From: Mesostigma viride
Taxonomy: Eukaryota; Streptophyta; Mesostigmatophyceae; Mesostigmatales; Mesostigmataceae
Length of the DNA stretch: 64,000 bases
Reading direction: 5' to 3'
Assembly: GCA_009746045.1 (NCBI GenBank)
Contig: RPFO01000041.1
Span: forward strand, 1,538,783-1,602,782
In this document: positions 52,301 through 63,437 of the stretch, one piece after another
Layout: each line of letters begins with the position of its first letter
Position numbering within the stretch: position 1 is the stretch's first letter
The notes under the pieces: model-generated
Told to the model about the DNA's origin: nothing
The model's input: the letters and a program-made list of their open reading frames with translations, nothing else
Database searches by the model: none
Made by a program: the position numbers and the translations under genes

Positions 52301-55300
52301 GTGAAGCAGTCCCGTGTACATAGTGAGACACCCTGTGGGGACACAGCTTCACATGTAAATAAATCTGGGCAGGGTGCCACCTCTGATCAGCACCAGGGGT
52401 GTACTGATGTTCTCATTCCACAAGATTGCATGCATGCTGCAGCACAACAATCCCCTCAACTGTCAACAGGTGGAGGGTCCCCAGACAGGGTTGGCTCTGG
52501 GAGCCTAGATGCTCTGCTGGGAGGGTCTGCTGGGTCCTCTGGATCCAAGATGCAGAAGGTGGATGTTGCGTCCTCACACGCAGGGCCCGTCCAGGCGTCT
52601 TCCCAGGTGCGTAATCTGGCTAGGCAACTGAGCTACACGGATGCTGGACGCAGGCTGCACAATATCTTTGGTCACACAGCCATGGCTGAGATGTTTGGTT
52701 GGAAGATTGGAGATGAGCCACTGAGGGAAGCATGCAGGGCTGCAGCTGAGCAATGTGCTTGTAAGGAGAATGCTGCCAAGAAGCCAAGGTCCCATGCTAG
52801 GGAGCCTGCCAGGGAGAAGGGGGACATCCAGGTAGACGTCCAGCATATCAGGGGCTTATACATTTTGGTGGCAGTGGACAGATTTAGCAGGTACAGGCTG
52901 CTCCAGATTCTGCCAGATATGAAGGGGAATACCCTGCTGCTGGGCTTGCAGACTCTCTTACCAGGCTTTGGGGTGTACAAGACAGTACAGGCTGATATTC
53001 AGTTTGAGTGCCTACTGTCACAGCAGGAGCAACTGCCATGCAAGCTGCTGGTCACGCCCAGGGAGAGCCATGGACAGCAAGGTGCTGTGGAGAGATCCAT
53101 CAGGGAGGTCAAGACCGTAGTGCTGGCAGAACCTAAGGTGCCACTGGTAGCATCTGCTTTGGAGAGGGCAGTGTGGACCAGGCAGGTGGAAGAACAGTTG
53201 AACCTCAGAATAAACTACTATTATGACGGGGTGGCTGTCAATCCTGTAGCACTGCAGTTTGGGATGCTAGCCCAGGAAGTGGTCCAGGCTTGCTTGAGGA
53301 AAGCAGACAGGGTGTTTGCTCAGTTGAGACGCAAGGATAGGGGCTGGAATGTGCTGAGGCCTCAGGTGGGGCTGAAGGTCAGAATGTGGAAGGAGCCATC
53401 AATGCAGGGCAAGAGGGGCAAGTGGCAGAACGGGGTGGTGACCTGTGTGGAAGATGCCAATCGTTCCTGCCTTGTGGCCTTGGAGAGTAATCCCAGGCAT
53501 GTTTACAGGTTGAGCTGGGCCAACGTCAAGGAACGCAAGCCACATGCAATCTGGCCTGCAGACGGGCCTGGACCCCAGTGTTGGCTGGAGGGCCAGGTTA
53601 AGGACCAGGTAGTTGATGTGCCTGTCACTGACGTGGGAGGTGGCTATCCCTCTGATGATGATGAGGTGCAGGAGGCAACTGCATCACCTGTGGTGGAGCC
53701 AACGGGGGCTGGGCCTGCACCAGGGTCCAAGAGGCCACTCATGGCAGACATTGTCCGGTCGCTCATGTTCAACAAGCACAAGGATCCCAAGGTATCTAAG
53801 TTGACTGAATGGGGTTCTTGCTGGGCTGCTACCCTAGAAGTGGATACTAACTCAGAGGTGTCTATCATCAGGGTGGAGGATGCTCAGGGCCTGAAGGTGA
53901 ATAAGGCTGGCTGCAGGGCAGTGAGTGACTTTACGGGCACTGTAACAATGAAGATCCTAGGGGAAGTGACTGTGCCTATCCTGGGTGTCCCCACTGCGTT
54001 CTGTGTGGTGGAAGGGTACCAGGGGCCTGCCATTTTGGGCCAGAATTTCTTGTGCATGCCAGGAGTGACTCTGTCAGCAGATGAGCTTGCACTAGAAGGT
54101 CATGGCAGTTTGCCCCTCCAGAGATATCACTACTCCAAGGGTCTAGCTGTGGCAGTCAAGGCTGTGAAGGGGCAGCAGAGTGTGGGGCCTGAAGGCAAGG
54201 AGCCCATTGCTGAGGACTTGTTGATCATCCCAACCACCCTAGATCCACGGGACTTGGGGGTGCACAAGTACCAGATTGCTGGTCACAGTCCTATTTCCTG
54301 GCACCAGTTGGTAGAGTTGATGCAAAGCCCCAAGATGGCTAAGGCATGGATTCTAGGGTTTGTCTCCAGTGGGCATGACTGGATAGTGTCTAACTGTGCT
54401 GAGCCTGTGGATGAGTTGCCCAGGGAGCATCAGTTGCTAAGGCTCTTGTTTGTGCTCAAGCTGAAGGAGATAGACGGGTGCAGGTGCCACATGTGAGGCC
54501 AGTTGTGACTGAGTACCATGGCACGGGGGAGCTGACAGATGAGGAGTTGTATACGCCTGGGATGCTGCATGATACCTGGAGGATTGTTCTGTGTATATAT
54601 CTGTCTTTCCTGGTCAAGGGCATTGCGTACAGCTCTGTGCTGATTGATTTCAAGAGGGCTTTTCTCAAGGGTGATGTGGAGCAGGCCAAGGAGACGTGGC
54701 GTGATATCCCTCCCTTCTTTGTAACAGTGCCCAAGGTGTGGAGAGCAGAGATCAAGTCAAAATATCTCAGAATACTCAAGGGTTTGGAGGGTCTCAGGTC
54801 CAGCCCTATCATCTGGAGAAAGAGCCTGGAAAAGTTTCTGAAAACTCACTGTGGCTTTACTGTGTCTCCAGTTGATCCTTGCTTGTTCCAGAGTACTCAT
54901 GAAGGGTTGCCTGTGTTTGCATCTCTGCATGGAGATGACCTGCACCTTTTAGGGCCTCCTGAGTGGGTGGATTCAGTACTGTCCAAGATCCAGAAGAGGT
55001 TTGAGTTAGGAAAGGTCCAGCACATGAAGCAGGATGAGCCCATGGTGTTTTGTGGAATGCAGGCCACGCTGATCAAGAGGGCAGGTACTTGGTTTATCAA
55101 GATGGAGGGTGGCAACAACTATCCTCAGCAGATCATTGATGCCCTCCAGCAGCCCATTACCCAGGCCAGGTGTGCCACAATCAGGGGAATGTTGGCTTGG
55201 CTAGCTAGCATTTGTGCCCCAGATTTGTTGGTGCTGAGTAGGCTCACAGATGCTCAGCTGGTTGAGGTAGGGGCAGAGCAGGTGGTTGAGTCTGTCAGGA

Positions 55301-55836
55301 GCTCACCTCCACTCATACTGGCAGCTGTGGACTTGTACAAACCACTCAACATGGTGCTTTTTGTGGACAGTTCCATGGACAGCAGGAAGGTGACGGATGT
55401 CAGGGGTAGGGCAGCAGCACTCATTACACTACAACAGGAGCACACTTCTCTGGTCAGCTGGTACAGTAGGTTACAGAACAGGGTGACGCCCAGCAGTGAC
55501 ATTGCTGAGTGCAGGGCAATATGTGAGGGGCTACACACTGCTCTTTACCTCAGGGAGTTATTCTACCAGCTCTGTCAGGTAGCTTCCTGTAGCTTGCAGC
55601 TGCACACACTGGTCAAGACAGACAGCATGGGCATGGTGCAGTTTGTGCACAGACAGCTCGCCAGGAGCAGGGATCTGGATTATTTGTTGCTGAAGGAGAT
55701 GTCTTACCTTGCTCATCTTGAACATGTGCCTGGTGTTGACAACCCAGCAGACGCCCTCACCAAGCTGGAGAGCAAGGCTGAGCTACAATACCCTGTGCTC
55801 AAAGGGCTCATGTACCCCTTTTCTGGTGGGACTTGA
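52298..55836 (+). pseudogene. pol: copia C Pol: integrase, protease-like, RT, RNase H
   Basis: Same layout as B Pol: integrase zinc (LHNIFGH, CACK), core (VDVQHIRG, VQADIQFE, GAVERS), protease-like domain (EVDTNSEVSII, then ILGQNFL), RT (LIDFKRAFLKGD, LHGDD) and RNase H (VDSSMDSRKV, TDSMGMVQF, DNPADALTK). A one-base deletion near 54475 breaks the frame just before RT. The second frame resumes at about 54478 and runs to the stop at 55836. Confidence 0.88.
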
Positions 55837-56794
55837 AGTCCAGCCTTTGCCAGTTGGTGGCTGACCAGTGCTGTTGTCCCCAGGGGGGAGGGCAACAGGT
55901 AGCCTACCTGTCACCAAGCAGGTAGAAGGCTCAACAGGAGCAAGCTCTTCCTGTAAAGGATTAGCACAGTGGGATGCCTTTGGCCTCGGGCAGTTAGGCC
56001 ATGACAGGGCAGGCCATGTTGAGAGTTCTTCCAGGTTGTTTGTATATATCTCTCTTGTTTAGTTTTCTTTAGCTGTGAATAAGTGACAACCTTGGATATT
56101 ATGGTGTTGTAACCTGACAGTTGGGCCTTGCTGGTGCAGGCTGGTCCACTGGGAACACTCAACATTGGTTTTGGTGGATATTCTATAATAAAACATAATC
56201 ATGTTGTATGCCAATCTCTCTTGTTGTCTGTCATGTGACCAGGTTAAGTTTAACCTGGGGTTCTGGGGTAGGGTTCGATTCCCTAGTTGAGCCACAGCCT
56301 GGTATGTATGACTCCTGGGCTTTAACACCCAGTGATGACATGGGCTCCCCATCAAGCAGTGGCACAGTGGTGTTGAAGTGGCTTCCATTGGTGAACATTT
56401 GGATGGATGATGCCTGGAACGCTCGGGGCGGGCGCCATGAAACGGGCGCCAGTGATAACTGGGAAGACCAGGAACTCACTGTAATACGTTTCCTGTAGTC
56501 AGGGCCTCTCATTCAGATATCCAGGATATGTTGCCTAAGGAATATTCAATATCCTCCTTTAAGCCCAAGCCAAGGTACAGTTGCAAAAGAAAGGGTTGGG
56601 GATGACCTGCAGGTCAAGTTAATGATCAGCTGGCAGGGTTGAACCATAGATCCCTAAGAAGGATACCATTAAGGTGGCAAAAGGGGGTGCTCATGAGGCT
56701 TATTAATAGTCCAGGGTAACCAGGTGTCCATTTCACAAGGCAGCAAGAAATGGGTTGGTCATGGTGTGAAGCTTGCAGCTCCAAAACAAGAAAG
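55837..56794 (+). ncRNA. copia C 3' UTR, structured region with T-arm-like hairpin
   Basis: No ORF is supported. Blocks in order: CCAGGTTAA/TTAACCTGG hairpin (56239-56258); T-arm-like TAGGG-TTCGATT-CCCTA (56269-56285); CTGGGCTTTAACACCCAG; paired GGGCGCC boxes near 56430-56453; GTGATAACTG; GGAACTC; then ACTGTAATACG (56478-56488), which complements 49916-49926. The stems differ from B but stay paired. The foldback-like element is inserted in its polypurine region at 56795. Confidence 0.55.
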
Positions 56795-56880
56795 AGGGGA
56801 TTCATAAGTGTTTGCTCAATTTCATAAATTTTACTCAATTTTTCCACATGTGATTAAATCCTTATATTTGTCAATAAAGC

Positions 56881-58450
56881 AGGGGTCATCCAGCCTTCAG
56901 ACCATGAAAATAGACCACCCACAAAAATTGGGCTCATTCTGAGCTCAAATGGTGACATGTGACAGCATACATGTGCAGTTTTTTCGTCATTTTCCCCCTT
57001 TTCTTACATGAAACAAATATGAATAGTGAACAAATGAACTCATATCAGGCTGGATTCTTGCAGGCAGCATTTATACCATGAAAATAGACCACCCACAAAA
57101 ATTGGGCTCATTCTGAGCTCAAATGGTGACATGTGACAGCATACATGTGCAGTTTTTCGTCATTTTCCCCCTTTTCTTACATGAAACAAATATGAATAGT
57201 GAACAAATGAACTCATATCAGGCTGGATTCTTGCAGGCAGCATTTATACCATGAAAATAGACCACCCACAAAAATTGGGCTCATTCTGAGCTCAAATGGT
57301 GACATGTGACAGCATACATGTGCAGTTTTTCGTCATTTTCCCCCTTTTCTTACATGAAACAAATATGAACAGTGGACAAATGAACTCGTATCAGGCTGGG
57401 TTCTTGCAGGCAGCATCTAGACCATGAAAATAGACCACCCACAAAAATTGGGCTCATTCTGAGCTCAAATGGTGACATTTGACCGCATACATGTGCAGTT
57501 TTTCGTCATTTTCCCCCTTTTCTTACATGAAACAAATATGAATAGTGAACAAATGAACTCATATCAGGCTGGATTCTTGCAGGCAGCATCTAGACCATGA
57601 AAATAGACCACCCACAAAAATTGGGCTCATTCTGAGCTCAAATGGTGACATGTGACAGCATACATGTGCAGTTTTTCGTCATTTTCCCCCTTTTCTTACA
57701 TGAAACAAATATGAACAGTGAACAAATGAACTCATATCAGGCTGGGTTCTTGCAGGCAGCATCTAGACCATGAAAATAGACCACCCACAAAAATTGGGCT
57801 CATTCTGAGCTCAAATGGTGACATTTGACCGCATACATGTGCAGTTTTTCGTCATTTTCCCCCTTTTCTTACATGAAACAAATATGAATAGTGAACAAAT
57901 GAACTCATATCAGGCTGGATTCTTGCAGGCAGCATCTAGACCATGAAAATAGACCACCCACAAAAATTGGGCTCATTCTGAGCTCAGATGGTGACATTTG
58001 ACCGCATACATGTGCAGTTTTTCGTCATTTTCCCCCTTTTCTTACATGAAACAAATATGAACAGTGAACAAATGAACTCATTTCAGGCTGGATTCTTGCA
58101 GGCAGCATCTAGACCATAAAAATAGACCACCCACAAAAATTGGGCTCATTCTGAGCTCAAATGGTGACACGTGACAGCATACATGTGCAGTTTTTTGTCA
58201 TTTTCTCGGTTATCTTACATGAAACAAATATGAATATTGAACAAATGAACTCAGATCAGGCTGGAAACTTGTAAGCAGCATGTAGACCATCAAAATAGAC
58301 TGTTTACAGCTCAAAAGGTGACAAATGAAAGGAAAACAATGCAGTTTGATGCCATTGCCACTGTTCTCTTGAATAAAACATTTTTGTGCGACCAAATGAA
58401 CTCGATCGATCATGTCAGGCTGGAAACTTGCAAGCATCAACTGAATCATG
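56881..58450 (+). repeat. 173-bp satellite, left array (about 9 copies)
   Basis: ACCATGAAAATAGACCACCC recurs at 56901, 57075, 57248, 57421, 57594, 57767 and 57940, with variants near 58113 and 58285, a period of 172-174. The last copies are the most divergent, so the array decays toward the element's centre. The unit has a TGTGACAGCATACATGTGCA block and a poly-C/T stretch. Confidence 0.9.
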
Positions 58451-58972
58451 AAACTTCATGATTCAATCTGAGATGAAATGGGATGGCACAAGAGCAACCC
58501 AGGCCATCGACAAGGCACATGTCTCGGCTGCCAGTGGCACGCCACGTACTCTTTCAGTCCAGCATGAATATACACTGTTTCCGGCCCCACCGTCTAGGTC
58601 ATCTAGTCGCTCCACACGTAAGCCAGCCATAATTTCAATGCACAAGGATACACATTTCCATCACCATTCATCTTCATCATCCTGAACGACTCGAAAACGC
58701 GGAAAAGATAACGGCAGGCTCGAGCTACCATGGTCCGGATTCTCCCGATTTCTGGCCTGCGCTGGTTGTCTCTTTGATACAATAAGTACTAAGACATCAC
58801 CTTCTACTAGAAGCACTGGCTCACTTAATAATACATCAGAAACTAGTATAAGCTTAGCTGGTAAACCAGTCATTGCTCATAGTCCAGTCATTGGAGAAGT
58901 TTGGCCACTGCTGCAATGGGCGGCCGACACCATAGTTGGGCGGAGCTGACACGGATGATGGCACCCACGTGG
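58451..58972. other. Inner region of foldback-like element, left
   Basis: No supported gene. Short ORFs here lack protein-like features. The stretch leads from the last diverged satellite copy to the 3' side of the PHD ORF. Confidence 0.4.
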
Positions 58973-59497
58973 TCACCGGGCGCCATCGTGGCACGGGCGT
59001 CGTGTTCCCAGACATGGCCAGTGTCGCAATTGAGTTGAGCGCAGCCACCGCCACAGAGACCGTGCCAGAGAAGGGGTCAATGGATGGGAGCCGGCGTCCA
59101 CCAACCTGCACACCACCACCCAGCACATCAAGCCAGCATGCCTTAGGGCACGGTATATGAAGGAATAATCAACAAACCAAACAAATGGTCGCCATGCCAA
59201 GGGCCGGGGGGGAGTGCCGAGCTCATGATGACCGTTCGAACCCGAAGCTTGGAGATTGGCAACTTTCACGCCACCGGGGTCACGGCATCCTGGGCACCAC
59301 CACTCCTCCCCATTTTTATTCCCGTCAATTGCCTTGACGCAGATTGCGTGAGCAAATAGGTTGCAGCTTTCACCATTTCGGCCCCGACAGTTGTTGTCTG
59401 CCCCATCGGCATGGCCTAAGAGGCAAACACCCGCAGTTTGTCCATAACACAGTCGTTCTGCCCGCAGCCTCTCTGTTTCACTCAGATACTCCGCCAT
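58973..59497 (-). CDS. PHD-like zinc-finger ORF
   Basis: ATG at 59497, 174 codons. Residues about 16-70 contain VCLLGHADGADNNC, ESCNLFAHAICV and EEWWCPGC, a Cys/His spacing that fits a divergent PHD finger. The remainder (after CRDPGG) looks less protein-like, and a GGTGAAAGT there could be a splice donor, so the real gene may continue elsewhere. PHD fingers bind histone tails. It diverges from the Tudor-like ORF at 60448, with the 109-bp array between them. It may be a captured host gene piece or an element protein. Confidence 0.5.
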   Translation of the reverse strand: MAEYLSETERLRAERLCYGQTAGVCLLGHADGADNNCRGRNGESCNLFAHAICVKAIDGNKNGEEWWCPGCRDPGGVKVANLQASGSNGHHELGTPPRPLAWRPFVWFVDYSFIYRALRHAGLMCWVVVCRLVDAGSHPLTPSLARSLWRWLRSTQLRHWPCLGTRRPCHDGAR

Positions 59498-59738
59498 ATC
59501 CCCTACAATTTAGCGGACGACGAACTTCATCGTCGACGACGTCATAGGCTGGCACGTTCTCGTTGTGTTCGTGCGCGCATGCCCTGCAGTGTTTTCTTGG
59601 CAGACTAGTGCACGCACCTCCACCCGCGCGCGCGCAAACACGGCGGTCAGTGTGCTTTGTTCATTCAAAAATCATGGGCATTCATTGACAATCCTCGAGG
59701 TTCGTGCAGTCTGAATTTCGTACAACGGTAGTATGAAG

Positions 59739-60392
59739 TTCAGACTGGACGGGCAGTCTCGGGGCTTCGATGAGTGAATTCCAGTGAATGCAAGATGAAT
59801 TGCCGAGACCGACCTGTTAGCAAGGAAATTCAAGTCCTTTTCGTATGTTCAGACTGGACGGGCAGTCTCGGGGCTTCGATGAGTGAATTCCAGTGAATGC
59901 AAGATGAATTGCCGAGACCGACCTGTTAGCAAGGAAATTCAAGTCCTTTTCGTATGTTCAGACTGGACGGGCAGTCTCGGGGCTTCGATGAGTGAATTCC
60001 AGTGAATGCAAGATGAATTGCCGAGACCGACCTGTTAGCAAGGAAATTCAAGTCCTTTTCGTATGTTCAGACTGGACGGGCAGTCTCGGGGCTTCGATGA
60101 GTGAATTCCAGTGAATGCAAGATGAATTGCCGAGACCGACCTGTTAGCAAGGAAATTCAAGTCCTTTTCGTATGTTCAGACTGGACGGGCAGTCTCGGGG
60201 CTTCGATGAGTGAATTCCAGTGAATGCAAGATGAATTGCCGAGACCGACCTGTTAGCAAGGAAATTCAAGTCCTTTTCGTATGTTCAGACTGGACGGGCA
60301 GTCTCGGGGCTTCGATGAATGAATTCCAGTGAATGCAAGATGAATTGCCGAGACCGACCTGTTAGCAAGGAAATTCAAGTCCTTTTCGTATG
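59739..60392. repeat. 109-bp tandem array, six copies
   Basis: Units start at 59739, 59848, 59957, 60066, 60175 and 60284, with TTCAGACTGGACGGGCAG at the start of each. They are essentially identical (GATGAG becomes GATGAA in the last). Each unit contains GTCTCGG and, about 50 bases later, CCGAGAC, a possible stem. The homogeneity points to recent expansion. The array lies between two divergent ORFs and could act as a shared promoter or enhancer. Confidence 0.9.
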
Positions 60393-60447
60393 TGCGCGAA
60401 ACATGAGGGGTGGGAAAACGGAATAAGCACAGAAAACGGAATCAGCG

Positions 60448-60738
60448 ATGGCGGAGAAGACGGCGATGGCACTTTTCAAATCGCATGTCATGGACGTGCA
60501 CGAGCCGGAATGGTTGGTGGGGACCCCGGTATGCAAGATATTTTCAGGCCCAAACTCAGGGGAGAAGCGGTATCATGCCCATGTGACGGCGTTTAATAAG
60601 GAGCACAACATGGTCCATGTGCTCTACACAGACGGGGACGATGAAATAGTAGGGTTAGATGAGGTGCGAGCTGCGCTTTGCGCATGCCCAGGTGTAGAGT
60701 TACCCAATCTGCCACCCGACTCGACTGCGCGAGGTTAG
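60448..60738 (+). CDS. Tudor-like small protein
   Basis: ATG at 60448, 96 codons. Residues about 20-72 (WLVGTPVCKIFSG, then YHAHVTAFN, then HVLYTDGDDEIVGLDEV) have the strand pattern of the Tudor-like domain found in plant PTM/DIR17-type proteins, where V-x-Y-x-DGD-x-E is characteristic. Such domains bind modified histone or other proteins in the nucleus. It starts 56 bases after the 109-bp array. Pairing with a PHD ORF suggests chromatin-linked function. Recognition is by pattern only. Confidence 0.55.
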   Translation: MAEKTAMALFKSHVMDVHEPEWLVGTPVCKIFSGPNSGEKRYHAHVTAFNKEHNMVHVLYTDGDDEIVGLDEVRAALCACPGVELPNLPPDSTARG

Positions 60739-61131
60739 GCGGAGATAGTAGAGTGCGTTCGGATCGAAGCAGGTCGCACACCGGGGCACGGCTAGCAAGC
60801 AAGCGAAGGCGACCCCGCGCCACAAGCGCCGCCCTCCCCACATAATTGATGACTCAGACTCAGACTAGCCTTATTGATGTGAGTTTAAATTTTTCAGTTT
60901 TAGATCCCAGCGTGCAACATACAGGGATGAAAAGCACTTTAACATGTATTATTGTGCTCTGCGACTCCCCAATAGGAGCGCGTGTTTTATCAATGAATTA
61001 TTTAATTAATAATTTTTTCAGTTGGAAATGACGTCAAAACTGGGCTGAGTTTAAATGTTACTTATATATATATACTGTCCTGAGCCAGTAGACATCGCGC
61101 CTTACGCGGATCCGCGCTTTTTACGTTTCAG
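60739..61131 (+). other. Non-coding stretch with LINE-like 3' tail
   Basis: No gene. At 60955-61018 the sequence CTCCCCAATAGGAG followed by an AATTATTTAATTAATAA tail resembles the LINE 3' ends at 16197-16250 (minus) and near 28035-28065. The rest shows nothing I recognise. Confidence 0.45.
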
Positions 61132-61336
61132 TTCAGACAACTGGTCTCAGACATGCACGGGGCTCGGCGTGCCATGCTTCCACGTTTGTTGTCTCTTTTC
61201 AGACAACTGGTCTCAGACATGCACGGGGCTCGGCGTGCCATGCTGCCACGTTTGTTGTCTCTTTTCAGACAACTGGTCTCAGACATGCACGGGGCTCAGC
61301 GTGCCAATGCTTCAGTCCACGTTTGTTGTCTCTTTT
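61132..61336 (+). repeat. 66-bp tandem repeat, three copies
   Basis: TTCAGACAACTGGTCTCAGA begins at 61132, 61198 and 61264. Copies are nearly identical apart from small changes at the third copy's end. It adjoins the start of the right satellite array. Confidence 0.85.
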
Positions 61337-63350
61337 CATATACTGTCACATGTCACCATTTGAGCTCAGATCGAATGAGCCCAATTTTTGTAGGTGGTCT
61401 AGTATTATGGTTTAAATGTTGCTTGCAAGAATCCAGCTTGATATGAGTTCATTTGGTCATGATTCCTATTTGTTTCATGTAAGAAACCGGTGCAAATGGC
61501 GTAAAACTGCATATTCATACTGTCACATGTCACCATTTGAGCTCATAATGAGCCCAATTTTTGTAGGTGGTGTAGTATTATGGTTTAAATGTAGCTTGCA
61601 AGAATCCAGCTGGATATGAGTTCATTGGTTCATGATTCCTATTTGTTTCATGTAAGAAACCGGTGCAAATGACAAAAGGTTGCATATTTATACTGTCACA
61701 TGTCACCATTTGAGCTCATAATGAGCCCAATTTTTGTAGGTGGTCTAGTATTATGGTTTAAATGTAGCTTGCAAGAATCCAGCTCGATATGAGCTCATTT
61801 GGTCATGATTCCTATTTATTTCGTGTAAGAAAACGATGAAAATGGCGTAAAACTGCATATTTATACTGTCACATGTCACCATTTGAGCTCATAATGAGCC
61901 CAATTTTTGTAGGTGGTGTAGTATTATGGTTTAAATGTTGCTTGCAAGAATCCTGGCAGCTCGATATGAGTTCATTTGGTCATGATTCCTATTTGTTTCA
62001 TGTAAGAAAAGGGGGAAAATGACGAAAAACTGCACATGTATGCTGTCACATGTCACCATTTGAGCTCAGAATGAGCCCAATTTTTGTGGGTGGTCTATTT
62101 TCATGGTCTAGATGCTGCTTGCAAGAATCCAGCCTGATATGAGTTCATTTGTTCACTATTCATATTTGTTTCATGTAAGAAAAGGGGGAAAATGACGAAA
62201 AACTGCACATGTATGCTGTCACATGTCACCATTTGAGCTCATAATGAGCCCAATTTTTGTGGGTGGTCTATTTTCATGGTATAAATGCTGCCTGCAAGAA
62301 TCCAGCCTGATATGAGTTCATTTGTTCACTATTCATATTTGTTTCATGTCAGAAAAGGGGGAAAATGACGAAAAACTGCACATGTATGCTGTCACATGTC
62401 ACCATTTGAGCTCAGAATGAGCCCAATTTTTGTGGGTGGTCTATTTTCATGGTCTAGATGCTGCTTGCAAGAATCCAGCCTGAAATGAGTTCATTTGTTC
62501 ACTATTCATATTTGTTTCATGTCAGAAAAGGGGGAAAATGACGAAAAACTGCACATGTATGCTGTCACATGTCACCATTTGAGCTCAGAATGAGCCCAAT
62601 TTTTGTGGGTGGTCTATTTTCATGGTCTACATGCTGCCTGCAAGAATCCAGCCTGAAATGAGTTCATTTGTTCACTATTCATATTTGTTTCATGTCAGAA
62701 AAGGGGGAAAATGACGAAAAACTGCACATGTATGCTGTCACATGTCACCATTTGAGCTCAGAATGAGCCCAATTTTTGTGGGTGGTCTATTTTCATGGTC
62801 TAGATGCTGCCTGCAAGAATCCAGCCTGAAATGAGTTCATTTGTCCACTATTCATATTTGTTTCATGTAAGAAAAGGGGGAAAATGACGAAAAACTGCAC
62901 ATGTATGCTGTCACATGTCACCATTTGAGCTCAGAATGAGCCCAATTTTTGTGGGTGGTCTATTTTCATGGTCTACATGCTGCCTGCAAGAATCCAGCCT
63001 GAAATGAGTTCATTTGTCCACTATTCATATTTGTTTCATGTAAGAAAAGGGGGAAAATGACGAAAAACTGCACATGTATGCTGTCACATGTCACCATTTG
63101 AGCTCAGAATGAGCCCAATTTTTGTGGGTGGTCTATTTTCATGGTCTAGATGCTGCCTGCAAGAATCCAGCCTGAAATGAGTTCATTTGTCCAGTATTCA
63201 TATTTGTTTCATGTAAGTAAAGGGGGGAAATGACGAAAAACTGCACATGTATGCTGTCACATGTCACCATTTGAGCTCAGAATGAGCCCAATTTTCGTGG
63301 GTGGTCTATTTTCATGGTCTACATGCTGCCTGCAACAGTCCAGCTTTAGG
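61337..63350 (-). repeat. 173-bp satellite, right array in inverse orientation (about 12 copies)
   Basis: The inverse of the left array: TGTCACATGTCACCATTTGA recurs about every 170 bases from 61344 to 63256. As on the left, copies nearest the centre (61340-61900) are the most diverged, and those toward the outer end are nearly uniform. The two arrays form inverted arms of about 1.5 and 2.0 kb. Confidence 0.9.
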
Positions 63351-63437
63351 TACCCTCAGATCTGAAAGATTTTTTTTTTACTCATTTGAAGACTTGTGAA
63401 ATTGAGCAAACACCTATGAATCCCCTCAAAGGGTTGG

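Larger units (their letters stand above)
56795..63426. mobile_element. Foldback-like element with satellite-built inverted arms
   Basis: The ends are inverted: AGGGGATTCATAAGTGTTTG at 56795 and, reversed on the right, AGGGGATTCATAGGTGTTTG ending at 63426, continuing into CTCAATTTCA on both sides. AAAG precedes the left end and recurs at 63428-63431, perhaps a 4-5-bp target duplication. Inside the ends are 173-bp satellite arrays in opposite orientations. The centre (about 58450-61340) holds a divergent ORF pair and two other tandem arrays. It interrupts the polypurine tract of copia C. Foldback elements with subrepeat-built arms are known, but this family is not one I recognise. Confidence 0.7.

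Noticed and set aside
56269-56285. tRNA gene suggested by a GGTTCGATTCC B-box
   Set aside because: Only a T-arm can be formed. No matching acceptor strand, A-box or anticodon arm was found upstream, and the hairpin recurs in the same place in three retroelements.
59739-60392. CRISPR-like array
   Set aside because: The units are 109 bp, contiguous and identical with no variable spacers, and the context is eukaryotic.
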